Origin: DASZTU01 sp035493835 | Lineage (GTDB): Bacteria; Pseudomonadota; Alphaproteobacteria; Rhizobiales; Devosiaceae | DNA: 18,738 nt | Assembly: GCA_035493835.1 (NCBI GenBank) | Contig: DATJHO010000042.1 | Span: 1-18,738 of the forward strand | Reading direction: 5' to 3' | Part shown: positions 1-6,420 of the stretch, piece by piece | Layout: every line of letters begins with the position of its first letter | Position numbering within the stretch: the first letter of the stretch is position 1 | Position numbers and translations under genes: made by a program | Notes under the pieces: generated by a model | Seen by the model: the letters and a program-made list of their open reading frames with translations, nothing else | Database searches by the model: none | Told to the model about the DNA's origin: nothing

Positions 1-231
1 GAGCACCAGCGAGAAATTGAAGGGGGAAAGAAATCTCCCCGGCGCGGCGATGCTGAAGATCACCAGGCCGAAAAGCAGCACGATGAACGGGATCGAGGTG
101 GGATACTGGTGGAGAAAGCCCTGTAGCTGGCGGAGAGGCCCACCCCCTTCCTCTTCGAAGCTGGCAGCTGATTTGTCGTCCCCCACCAGGCCACTCTCGG
201 CTTTCGCCGAACCCGCAGCGTCGTCGCTCAT
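1..231 (-). CDS. frcC: Sugar (fructose-type) ABC transporter permease, N-terminal fragment
   Basis: Only the first 77 codons are in the window; the gene runs off the left edge. The start ATG (229-231) is preceded by GGAGG-like sequence (about 239-244). The product begins with an acidic cytoplasmic tail of about 40 residues, rich in Ser, Asp and Glu. A first membrane segment follows (about residues 52-66, PFIVLLFGLVIFSIA), then RFLSPFNFSLVL. That combination is typical of the first helix of ribose/fructose-type (BPD_transp_2) permeases such as FrcC. It lies 79 bp downstream of frcB on the same strand, in the usual frcB-frcC order, so an ATPase gene (frcA) would be expected beyond the edge. The family is well supported; fructose as substrate is inferred from the FrcB-like neighbour. 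Stem-loops between the two genes may lower permease expression relative to the binding protein. Confidence 0.8.
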   Translation of the reverse strand, partial: MSDDAAGSAKAESGLVGDDKSAASFEEEGGGPLRQLQGFLHQYPTSIPFIVLLFGLVIFSIAAPGRFLSPFNFSLVL

Positions 232-256
232 TCGGCTCTCCTCCCTGGGGCGCTTC

Positions 257-285
257 CCGGAGGGGACGCACGGCGCCCCCTCCGG
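257..285. repeat. Stem-loop between frcB and frcC (9-bp stem)
   Basis: Positions 257-265 (CCGGAGGGG) and 277-285 (CCCCTCCGG) pair perfectly around an 11-nt loop. No T-run follows in either direction, so a classical intrinsic terminator is unlikely. Its place between a binding-protein gene and its permease fits an mRNA-stabilising or attenuating hairpin, which is common in ABC operons where the binding protein is needed in excess. That role is inference. Confidence 0.55.
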
Positions 286-296
286 CGTTCAAGCGA

Positions 297-319
297 TGGG
301 GCTAAACCCATCAGCCCCA
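297..319. repeat. Small stem-loop overlapping the frcB stop codon
   Basis: TGGGGCT (297-303) and AGCCCCA (313-319) form a 7-bp stem with a 9-nt loop. The frcB stop codon (311-313) lies at the loop/stem junction. Together with the stem at 257-285 it makes a tandem hairpin pair at the 3' end of frcB. It could protect the frcB message from 3' exonucleases. Confidence 0.4.
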
Positions 320-1330
320 GCAGAGCTTCAGGCCCTCGTCGACCGGAATGGAGGGCACACCCTCCACCGGCTTGGCCGTGATCAGTTGGGCACCGGTGTC
401 GAAAAAGCCGGCCTTCGGGTCGATGTCCGGCATGGTGCCCTTGGCGATCGCCTCGAGCGCCATGGAGGCCATCTTCAGCGGATATTGCTGGCTGGTGGCG
501 CCGATCACGCCGGCCTGGACGTTCTTGACGCCCGGGCAGCCGCCATCGATCGAAACGAGCGTGACGCTGCCGTCATCCTTGCCCACCGCCTTGAGGGCTT
601 CCCACGCGCCGGCCGCTGCCGGTTCGTTGATGGTGTAGACGAGGTTGACATCCGGGCATTTCTGCAGCGCGTTTTCCATCGCCGTGCGGCCCTTTTCCTG
701 GTCGCCCTGGCTGATTTCGTGGTCGCAGATGCGCGGATCGCTCTCGTCGCCGTACTTGTTGGGATCCTTCACGTCGATGCCAAAGCCCTGCATGAAGCCT
801 TGGTCACGGAGAAAATCGACGGTCGGCTGGTTGGTCGCGAGATCGAGGAGAACGATCTTGGCGTCCTTGGCCTTGTCGCCCATGGTCGCCTTGGCCCATT
901 GCCCGATCAGCAGGCCCGCCTTGCGGTTGTCAGTGGCAAAGGTCGCGTCGGCCGCATTCATCGGATCGAGCGGCGTATCCAGCACGATCACCTTCAGCCC
1001 GGCATCGCGGGCCTTCTGAATCGTCGGCACGATCGCCTTGGAATCGCTCGGAACAATCGCAAAGCCCTTGGCGCCGGCGGCGATGAGATTTTCGATCGCT
1101 GCGACCTGGCCATCATTGTCGCCGTCATACTTGCCGGCGGCGGTGATCAGTTGGATGTTCAGTTCCTTGGCCTTCTGCTGGGCGCCCTCGCGCATCTTGA
1201 CGAAGAAGGGGTTCGTTTCGGTCTTGGTGATCAGGCCGACGATTTCGGCCGCCTGGGCAGACGTGCCGCCAGCAAGTCCGGCGAGCAGAATGCCAATCGT
1301 CGCCAGCCTGGCGACACCCAATACTTTCAT
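311..1330 (-). CDS. frcB: Fructose-type sugar ABC transporter periplasmic binding protein FrcB
   Basis: This is a 339-residue periplasmic binding protein of the ribose/galactose class (Peripla_BP_4). It captures a sugar, probably fructose or a related monosaccharide, and delivers it to the FrcC/FrcA importer. Residues 1-27 form a Sec signal peptide with a hydrophobic core (ATIGILLAGLAGG) and cleavage after AQAA. The mature protein has the family's opening strand with TETNPFFVKMREGA. It also has ATDNRKAGLLIGQWA, NEPAAAGAWEALKAVG and SIDGGCPGVKNVQAGVIGATSQQYP, and ends in LCWG. These blocks match my memory of Sinorhizobium FrcB closely, including the CWG end. A good Shine-Dalgarno GGGAGG stands about 6 nt before the ATG. 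A likely promoter lies 110-135 bp upstream, and the permease gene follows. Substrate is inferred from similarity. Confidence 0.85.
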   Translation of the reverse strand: MKVLGVARLATIGILLAGLAGGTSAQAAEIVGLITKTETNPFFVKMREGAQQKAKELNIQLITAAGKYDGDNDGQVAAIENLIAAGAKGFAIVPSDSKAIVPTIQKARDAGLKVIVLDTPLDPMNAADATFATDNRKAGLLIGQWAKATMGDKAKDAKIVLLDLATNQPTVDFLRDQGFMQGFGIDVKDPNKYGDESDPRICDHEISQGDQEKGRTAMENALQKCPDVNLVYTINEPAAAGAWEALKAVGKDDGSVTLVSIDGGCPGVKNVQAGVIGATSQQYPLKMASMALEAIAKGTMPDIDPKAGFFDTGAQLITAKPVEGVPSIPVDEGLKLCWG

Positions 1331-1346
1331 TTTGATCCTCCCGAGT

Positions 1347-1369
1347 GATTGTCAATCGCACCCGGGGTG
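1347..1369. promoter_or_regulatory. Two short palindromes in the frcB leader (possible operator)
   Basis: GATTGTCAATC (1347-1357) and CACCCGGGGTG (1359-1369) are both perfect 11-nt dyads. They lie one base apart, just upstream of the frcB Shine-Dalgarno and downstream of the predicted promoter. A repressor binding here would block transcription of the sugar transporter. No regulator gene is in the window, and the second dyad is GC-rich enough to be chance. This is a tentative call. Confidence 0.3.
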
Positions 1370-1438
1370 AGTTGATCCCATCCTCGCGTGCGCCATGACA
1401 GGCCAGGGTGTTTTTCCTGCTGGCCCCTGCCGGGTCAG

Positions 1439-1465
1439 ATCATAGAACTATTTGGTCTTTGTCAA
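1439..1465 (-). promoter_or_regulatory. Sigma70-like promoter for frcB
   Basis: On the minus strand, TTGACA (1460-1465) is followed after 15 nt by TATGAT (1439-1444). The -35 is a perfect consensus and the -10 matches five of six bases; the spacer is shorter than the ideal 17. The surrounding 40 bp are much more AT-rich than the rest of the window. It lies just after the topoisomerase stop and would give a leader of about 100 nt before frcB. The rest of 1331-1500 holds no gene that I can see. Confidence 0.55.
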
Positions 1466-1500
1466 GGAACGCGGCGATTTATCAGACGCCTGGAACTTAC

Positions 1501-2499
1501 TTACTGTACAATCGCCAGTACTTGGCCAAGGCGCTGTTCCCGCTGCCGCAAACCATTGGCGCCGCCCCGGCTCGCTTCCCAGAGCACCTGCAGCCGGCCG
1601 TCCTCGAAAAGCTTGAACAGGCACGGCGCGATATAGCTCTTGCGCGAAATGGCCGGCGTGTTGCGCAGGAATTGGGCGACATCCCGGGTCACCGCCATCA
1701 TCTGCCGCTTGCGGGCCGAGACCGATTGGCCGGGCTCGATCGTGGCAAGTTCCTCGGCCGCCAGCGCGCTGGCGTGGAAGGTGCGAAAATCCTTGGCCGT
1801 GACCGATGCCTTTGCTGCTTCGCGAATATAGGTGTTGATCATGTCACCAGTGATCGGCCGGACGGCGCCGTCCTCATTGCGATAGACCAGCAGCCGCTTG
1901 CCGGTCAGCTTCTTGATCCGGGCGATGGCTTCGGCCAGCCGCCGGTCCGCGAGTTCGTACTCGGCGCTCTTGCCGCTCTTGGCGGGAAAGGAGAGCGACA
2001 CCCGAGGCCCGCGCACGCGCACATCGTGCGCAAACAACGTGCCGGCCCCGCGCGTGCCGGAAGTCTTGAGATAGCGCTCGCGGCCGACCCGCATCGCGGT
2101 ACGGTCGATCAAGGCAACCGCAATCGCCAGCGCCAGCTCGGGCGTTCCCGCTGCCGCGGCAAGATCGCGGGACACACGGCGGCGCACCGAAGGCAGCGCC
2201 GTGGTCAGCAGCGCCAGCTGGTTCTGCTTCTTGGCAAGGCGCTTGGCCTCCCAGTCCGGGTGGTAGATGTACTGCACCCGCCCCGCGGCATCGCGGCCCA
2301 TCGCCTGGATATGCGCCCGCGGGTGATGGGCGATCCTCACCTCTTGCCAGGCCGGCGGGATGCCGAGCGCCTTGAACCGGCTCTTCGCCTCTTCGTCGCA
2401 GACGAGTTGACCGTCGCGGTCGAAGTAGCAGTATCCCTTGCCCCGCCGGAGGCGCGTGATCGTCAGCGCATCGCGGCCGGCATGAACCAACTTTGCCAT
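1501..2499 (-). CDS. DNA topoisomerase IB (poxvirus/bacterial type)
   Basis: This 332-residue enzyme relaxes supercoiled DNA through a 3'-phosphotyrosyl intermediate, without ATP. The N-terminal domain (about 1-90) contains the YIYHPDWE block of the bacterial TopIB family. The catalytic domain has the expected set: Arg137 in DRTAMRVG, Lys174 in SFPAKSGK, Arg239 in KDFRTFHAS, Asn280 in NTPAISRKSY, and nucleophile Tyr289. These positions coincide with the catalytic residues I recall for Deinococcus radiodurans TopIB, including Asn where vaccinia and nuclear enzymes have His. The length is typical and the gene looks intact. Its ATG lies 3 nt after the stop of a small membrane-protein gene with no strong Shine-Dalgarno, so translation is probably coupled. 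In many alphaproteobacteria TopIB genes are accessory and not linked to a pathway; nothing here ties it to purine metabolism. Confidence 0.93.
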   Translation of the reverse strand: MAKLVHAGRDALTITRLRRGKGYCYFDRDGQLVCDEEAKSRFKALGIPPAWQEVRIAHHPRAHIQAMGRDAAGRVQYIYHPDWEAKRLAKKQNQLALLTTALPSVRRRVSRDLAAAAGTPELALAIAVALIDRTAMRVGRERYLKTSGTRGAGTLFAHDVRVRGPRVSLSFPAKSGKSAEYELADRRLAEAIARIKKLTGKRLLVYRNEDGAVRPITGDMINTYIREAAKASVTAKDFRTFHASALAAEELATIEPGQSVSARKRQMMAVTRDVAQFLRNTPAISRKSYIAPCLFKLFEDGRLQVLWEASRGGANGLRQREQRLGQVLAIVQ

Positions 2500-2502
2500 C
2501 GA

Positions 2503-2676
2503 TCAGTATCCGCGATTGATGCCGTTGCTGCCGTCATAGAAGGAGAACCACAAATAAATCAGGGCAAAGGCAATGATGACAACGATCATGCTGATGATCA
2601 GCGCCCGCTTGTTCATCTGGTGGCGGTCGCCCTGCCGGACTTCGACGGTCGATTTGTGGGGATCGTAGGTTTCCAT
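2503..2676 (-). CDS. Small single-pass membrane protein, function unknown
   Basis: This encodes a 57-residue protein. The ATG at 2674-2676 is preceded by GGGAGG at a 6-nt distance, which supports this start over a longer frame beginning 42 bp upstream. Residues 1-23 are charged and polar (METYDPHKSTVEVRQGDRHQ, then MNKR). Residues 24-46 form one strongly hydrophobic helix (ALIISMIVVIIAFALIYLWF, then SFY), and the tail DGSNGINRGY is short and polar. The basic residues before the helix suggest a cytoplasmic N-terminus. The stop codon is 3 nt from the topoisomerase IB start, so the two are probably co-transcribed. I do not recognise the family with certainty. No catalytic residues are visible; a small membrane or stress-linked protein is possible but unproven. 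Confidence 0.72.
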   Translation of the reverse strand: METYDPHKSTVEVRQGDRHQMNKRALIISMIVVIIAFALIYLWFSFYDGSNGINRGY

Positions 2677-2819
2677 AACGGCCTCCCTGCTGCGTCTCTG
2701 CCGAAATCGGGCACGCATGACGTCTGAGTTGTCGCGGGAAACGTAACGCGTCGGTGGCCGGTTCCGTCGGGCTTGACCGCAGGCACCGAACGGCCGACGC
2801 TCATGGCGTTTATCTCGAC
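2677..2819. other. Divergent intergenic region (small membrane protein / adenine deaminase)
   Basis: These 143 bp separate the leftward membrane-protein/topoisomerase pair from the rightward adenine deaminase/hydrolase pair, so they should hold two divergent promoters. I find only weak candidates (for example TTGACC at 2773-2778 on the plus strand, without a convincing -10). There is no repeat, stem-loop or clear operator, so promoter positions cannot be called. Confidence 0.4.
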
Positions 2820-4541
2820 ATGGACGTGCAAATGATTGCCGCAGAACTTCTGACTCGCATGATCAGGGCCGGCGCCGGTGAGGAACCGGCCGATCTGGTC
2901 GTCCGCAATGTCAGGCTGCTCGACGTCATCACCGGGGCGATTACCGAGACCGATATCGCCATCGTCGCCGACCGCATCGTCGGGACGCTCGCGCGCTACA
3001 AGGGCCGGCAGGAAATCGACGGTCGCGGGCGCTTTGCCGTCCCCGGCTTCATCGATACGCACCTCCACATCGAGTCCTCACTGGTCACCCCGTTCGAGTT
3101 CGACCGGTGCGTGCTGCCTTTGGGCGTCACTACCGCCATCTGCGACCCGCACGAAATGTCCAATGTGCTCGGCGCCGAGGCCCTGCGCTATTTCCTCGCC
3201 TGCGCCGAACGGACGGTGATGGACATACGCGTCAACCTTTCCTCCTGCGTGCCGGCAACCGCCTTTGAAACCTCGGGCGCTGCCCTCGAAATCGCCGACC
3301 TCTTGCCCTTCCGCCAGCACCCCAAGGTCATCGGCCTCGCCGAGTTCATGAATTTTCCGGGCGTGCTCAACGCCGATCCGGGCGTCATCGCCAAGCTCGC
3401 GGCGTTTCAGGATGGCCATATCGATGGCCACGCGCCGCTGCTGTCGGGCCTCGGGCTGAATGGCTATCTCGCTGCAAAGATCCGCACCGATCACGAGGCG
3501 ACCAGCGCCGCCGAAGCGCGCGAAAAGCTGGCCAAGGGCATGGCGATCCTCATCCGCGAGGGTTCCGTCAGCAAGGACCTTGATGCCCTCGCCGAAATCC
3601 TCGATGCGAACACATCGAGCTTCGTGGCGCTCTGCACCGACGACCGCAACCCGCTCGATATCGCCGAGGAGGGCCACCTAGACAATTCCATCCGCCGGCT
3701 GATCGCCAAGGGCTGCCCGCTGCACCACGTCTATCGTACCGCCAGCCACTCGGCAGCCCGCGTCTTCGGCCTGTTCGATCGCGGCCTGCTTGCGCCCGGC
3801 TGGCGCGCCGACATCGCCTTGCTCGACGATCTCGAGGTCTGCGCCGTGTCCGATGTCATCGCGTCGGGCACCCTGGTGACGCCAGAGCGTTTCGCCGCCC
3901 GGCAGCCTGTGGCCCCGGTCGGCCTTACCTCGATGAAGGCGCGGCCCGTCAGCGCGGAGAGCTTCATCGTTCCGGCCAAGGCCGGCGAGAATACGACGCC
4001 GGTAATCGGGGTGAGGCCAGGGCTGATCCTCACCTTCCGCCACGGCGCCACGCTCGCAGTTACCGAGCGCGGTCTACAGCCCGATTTCAATGCCGATGTG
4101 GTCAAGGTCGCCGTCGTCGAGCGCCATGGGCGCAACGGCAATATCGGACTGAGTTTTGTAACTGGCTTCGGCCTCAAGCGCGGCGCTATCGCCTCCTCGG
4201 TGGGGCATGACAGCCACAACATCACCGTGGTCGGCACTTCCGACGACGACATGGCGCTCGCCGTCAACCGCATCCGTGAACTGGGCGGCGGCTTCGTCGT
4301 GGCGGAGGGCGGCAGCGTGCGCGCTGAACTGGCGCTGCCCATCGCGGGACTGATGAGCGACCTGCCTTTCGAAACGGTCGCGACCGAACTCCATCACCTG
4401 CGCGACGCCGCACGCGCCCTTGGCTGCGTGCTGCCGGAGCCGTTCCTGCAGGTCGCCTTCCTCGCCCTGCCGGTCATCCCGCATCTGAAGCTGACCGATC
4501 GCGGGCTGTTCGACGTCGATAGGTTCGAGTTCGTGACTTGA
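2820..4541 (+). CDS. ade: Adenine deaminase
   Basis: This amidohydrolase converts adenine to hypoxanthine and ammonia in the cytoplasm. From the chosen ATG it is 573 residues, near the family's usual 570-600. An N-terminal composite domain (ADLVVRNVRLLDV) leads into the metal site FIDTHLHIESS (His81, His83, Glu85). CDPHEMSNVLG (about 108-118), GLAEFMNFPGVLN, DGHIDGHAPLLSG, DHEAT and ALCTDDRN follow; these blocks are diagnostic of Ade rather than other amidohydrolases. A C-terminal domain with VGHDSHNITVVG completes it. The start is uncertain: ATG at 2832 or a GTG at 2754 are in frame and none has a strong Shine-Dalgarno. The stop overlaps the TTG start of the downstream hydrolase. Hypoxanthine would feed the xanthine dehydrogenase encoded at the right end of the window on the other strand. 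Confidence 0.92.
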   Translation: MDVQMIAAELLTRMIRAGAGEEPADLVVRNVRLLDVITGAITETDIAIVADRIVGTLARYKGRQEIDGRGRFAVPGFIDTHLHIESSLVTPFEFDRCVLPLGVTTAICDPHEMSNVLGAEALRYFLACAERTVMDIRVNLSSCVPATAFETSGAALEIADLLPFRQHPKVIGLAEFMNFPGVLNADPGVIAKLAAFQDGHIDGHAPLLSGLGLNGYLAAKIRTDHEATSAAEAREKLAKGMAILIREGSVSKDLDALAEILDANTSSFVALCTDDRNPLDIAEEGHLDNSIRRLIAKGCPLHHVYRTASHSAARVFGLFDRGLLAPGWRADIALLDDLEVCAVSDVIASGTLVTPERFAARQPVAPVGLTSMKARPVSAESFIVPAKAGENTTPVIGVRPGLILTFRHGATLAVTERGLQPDFNADVVKVAVVERHGRNGNIGLSFVTGFGLKRGAIASSVGHDSHNITVVGTSDDDMALAVNRIRELGGGFVVAEGGSVRAELALPIAGLMSDLPFETVATELHHLRDAARALGCVLPEPFLQVAFLALPVIPHLKLTDRGLFDVDRFEFVT

Positions 4542-6211
4542 GGTACTTCCCGCCCCTTGTCCTGCACTTTATCAACCGGGCGTTTGCCGAATACTTTTCC
4601 CGGCGTCACGGGCTGCCCCCCCGGCTCAACCACGCCCACCGCACGAGAGGCATTCCGGTCGTGATGCCGGATGGCATCGTGCTGATGACCGATCACTATG
4701 CGCCCACCGCGCCAGGGCCCCATCCAACCCTGCTGATGCGCTTGCCCTATGGCCGGATCGGCTTCGCCAATGTCGCCTTGGCTTATGCGGAGCGGGGGTT
4801 CAATGTCGTCATTCAGGCCTGCCGCGGCACCGAGCAGTCGGGCGGCGAGTTCAACCCGCTGGTCAATGAACGCGCCGACGGCCTCGCCACCCTCGCCTGG
4901 CTGAAGCAGCAGCCATGGTTCGACGGCCGGCTCGGCCTCACCGGCCCCAGCTATCTCGGCTATGCGGATTGGGCGATCGCCGATGCGCCCGAAATCACCG
5001 CGATGGCCATAAAAGTTTCGAGCGCGGAGTTCCGTTCGGTGGTCTTTCCCGACGGCGCCTTCCATCTCGGCTTGTGGCTCAGTTGGGTGCAGATCATCGA
5101 GAGCCTGCGCGGCAACAGTCTCAACACCTTCATGCGGATGCTCACCGGCGATTTTGAGCGGCGCACGCTCAGAGCCTCGATGACGCTGCCGCTGCGCGAC
5201 GCCGACGAGGTCGCAGTTGGCCACGAGATCCCGTTCTGGAACGAATGGTTCGATGTTGCGATCGAGGATGGCCCGTTCTGGCACGCGCTCGACCATCGGC
5301 AGCAGCTTGGGTCTGCAACGCCGCCCGTCCACCTGCTCTCGGGCTGGTACGATTTCATGGTCGACCAACTGCTCGGCGACTACAGGCGACTGGTCGATGC
5401 CGGGCAGCGGCCATACCTTACCGTCACCAACACCACGCATATCTCAGGTGGGCACGAGGCCGACAACCCGGTCGAGACGCTCGCCTGGATGCGGGCCCAA
5501 CTGCTGGGCGACCGTAGCGGCCTTCGCGAGCGGCCGGTCGCCATCGAGATTTCCGGCATCGGCAAATGGCACGAGTTCGAAATATTTCCGCCAGGCCCGC
5601 CCGATGAGCAGATCTGGCACCTGCAGCCGGACAAATCGCTGGCGGCCGCCCCTGCCCCGGCCGCGCCGCCCTCGCGCTACCGTTACGATCCCGCGCATCC
5701 GACGCCCAATCTGGGCGGCGCAATCTTCGCCTTCACCGGCGCCGGCCCCGTGCCGCAGCGTCGGCTCGAAGCGCGCGAGGATGTGCTGGTCTTCACCTCC
5801 GCCCCGCTGGATGCGCCGTTGACCATCATCGGCAATACGCGGGCCAAAATCTTCATGCGGGCCAGCATTCCGCATGCCGATCTGTTTGTCCGGCTGTGCG
5901 ACGTGAACCGGAAGGGCGAATCCATCAACATCTGCGACGGTTTTCTGCGCACGACGCCCCAAACGCCCCGCGACGAGGGGGGCGTCATGGCGCTCGAGGT
6001 TTCGCTGCACGCGATGGCTCACTGCTTCCGGCAGGGCCATCGCCTCAGGCTGCAGGTCTCGAGCGGCGCCCATCCGCGCTATGCCCGCAACACCGGCACG
6101 GACGAACCCGTCGGCGAGGCGACGACACTCGTTCCGGCAGAAATCGAGATCTTTCACGATTCCACACGACCGGCGGGGCTCACCTTGCCGGTCTATGATC
6201 TGACTGGCTGA
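4538..6211 (+). CDS. CocE/NonD family (X-Pro dipeptidyl-peptidase S15-like) hydrolase
   Basis: This is a 557-residue alpha/beta hydrolase with a C-terminal jelly-roll domain. The nucleophile elbow GPSYLG places Ser138; Asp272 in SGWYDFMVDQ and His301 in TNTTHISGGH complete a plausible triad. Upstream, MPDGIVLMTDHYAP and QACRGTEQSGG are standard for the family. The C-terminal part (about 410-550) includes ADLFVRLCDVNRKGES and QGHRLRLQVSSGAHPRYARN, the X-Pro dipeptidyl-peptidase C-terminal fold. Family members cleave esters (cocaine esterase), amides or peptides, so the substrate cannot be read from sequence. There is no signal peptide, so it is probably cytoplasmic. It starts with TTG inside TTGA, overlapping the ade stop by 3 nt, which implies translational coupling to adenine deaminase; a later start is possible but would leave a gap. 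No role in purine breakdown is known to me. Confidence 0.88.
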   Translation: MRYFPPLVLHFINRAFAEYFSRRHGLPPRLNHAHRTRGIPVVMPDGIVLMTDHYAPTAPGPHPTLLMRLPYGRIGFANVALAYAERGFNVVIQACRGTEQSGGEFNPLVNERADGLATLAWLKQQPWFDGRLGLTGPSYLGYADWAIADAPEITAMAIKVSSAEFRSVVFPDGAFHLGLWLSWVQIIESLRGNSLNTFMRMLTGDFERRTLRASMTLPLRDADEVAVGHEIPFWNEWFDVAIEDGPFWHALDHRQQLGSATPPVHLLSGWYDFMVDQLLGDYRRLVDAGQRPYLTVTNTTHISGGHEADNPVETLAWMRAQLLGDRSGLRERPVAIEISGIGKWHEFEIFPPGPPDEQIWHLQPDKSLAAAPAPAAPPSRYRYDPAHPTPNLGGAIFAFTGAGPVPQRRLEAREDVLVFTSAPLDAPLTIIGNTRAKIFMRASIPHADLFVRLCDVNRKGESINICDGFLRTTPQTPRDEGGVMALEVSLHAMAHCFRQGHRLRLQVSSGAHPRYARNTGTDEPVGEATTLVPAEIEIFHDSTRPAGLTLPVYDLTG

Positions 6212-6249
6212 AGCGTACCCGACAGGCCGGCGGATCCATCTATGGTGAA

Positions 6250-6349
6250 AAACGGAGATTCCCGCCTTCGCCGGAATAACTCCGTGGATGCGGCACCGGT
6301 CTGCCCAATGACCCCGGGATCATTCCGGCAAAGGCGGGAACCTCCGTTT
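6250..6349. repeat. Large palindrome between convergent genes; REP-like unit pair, possible bidirectional terminator
   Basis: The arms 6250-6277 and 6322-6349 match as inverted repeats at 26 of 28 positions, with a 44-nt loop. Each arm is itself a unit of the form ATTCC-GGC-GAAG-GCGGGAA-TCTCCGTTT, with an internal small hairpin around GAAG. The same unit recurs at 11345-11440, but there the two units point the opposite way. It sits between the hydrolase stop and the glcB stop, so its transcript could act as a terminator or 3' stabiliser for both. The rest of the 209-bp gap (6212-6420) shows no gene. Confidence 0.75.
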
Positions 6350-6420
6350 CAGAGCGGTTCGGCGTGACGGCGCCCACGGGAACGAGGTGCGCCATCAATT
6401 CCACCGTCGCGGTTCACGCC

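Noticed and set aside
17..1348. A 443-codon plus-strand open frame opposite frcB
   Set aside because: It is antisense to a complete, recognisable binding protein, lacks any known domain and has the composition expected from the opposite strand of GC-rich coding DNA.
1408..2727. A 439-codon plus-strand open frame opposite topoisomerase IB
   Set aside because: It is a shadow of the topoisomerase gene, whose full catalytic set is intact on the minus strand.
2754..2819. Upstream GTG start for adenine deaminase adding 22 residues
   Set aside because: The extra residues are polar and unlike the family N-terminus, and the ATG at 2820 gives a typical length; neither has a strong ribosome site, so it remains a possibility.
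4394..5440. Long minus-strand open frame across the end of ade and the hydrolase
   Set aside because: It spans two real plus-strand genes and has no recognisable domain.
6250..6349. CRISPR-like or insertion-sequence end interpretation of the palindrome
   Set aside because: There is a single inverted pair with no regular spacers, no target-site duplication that I can see and no transposase.
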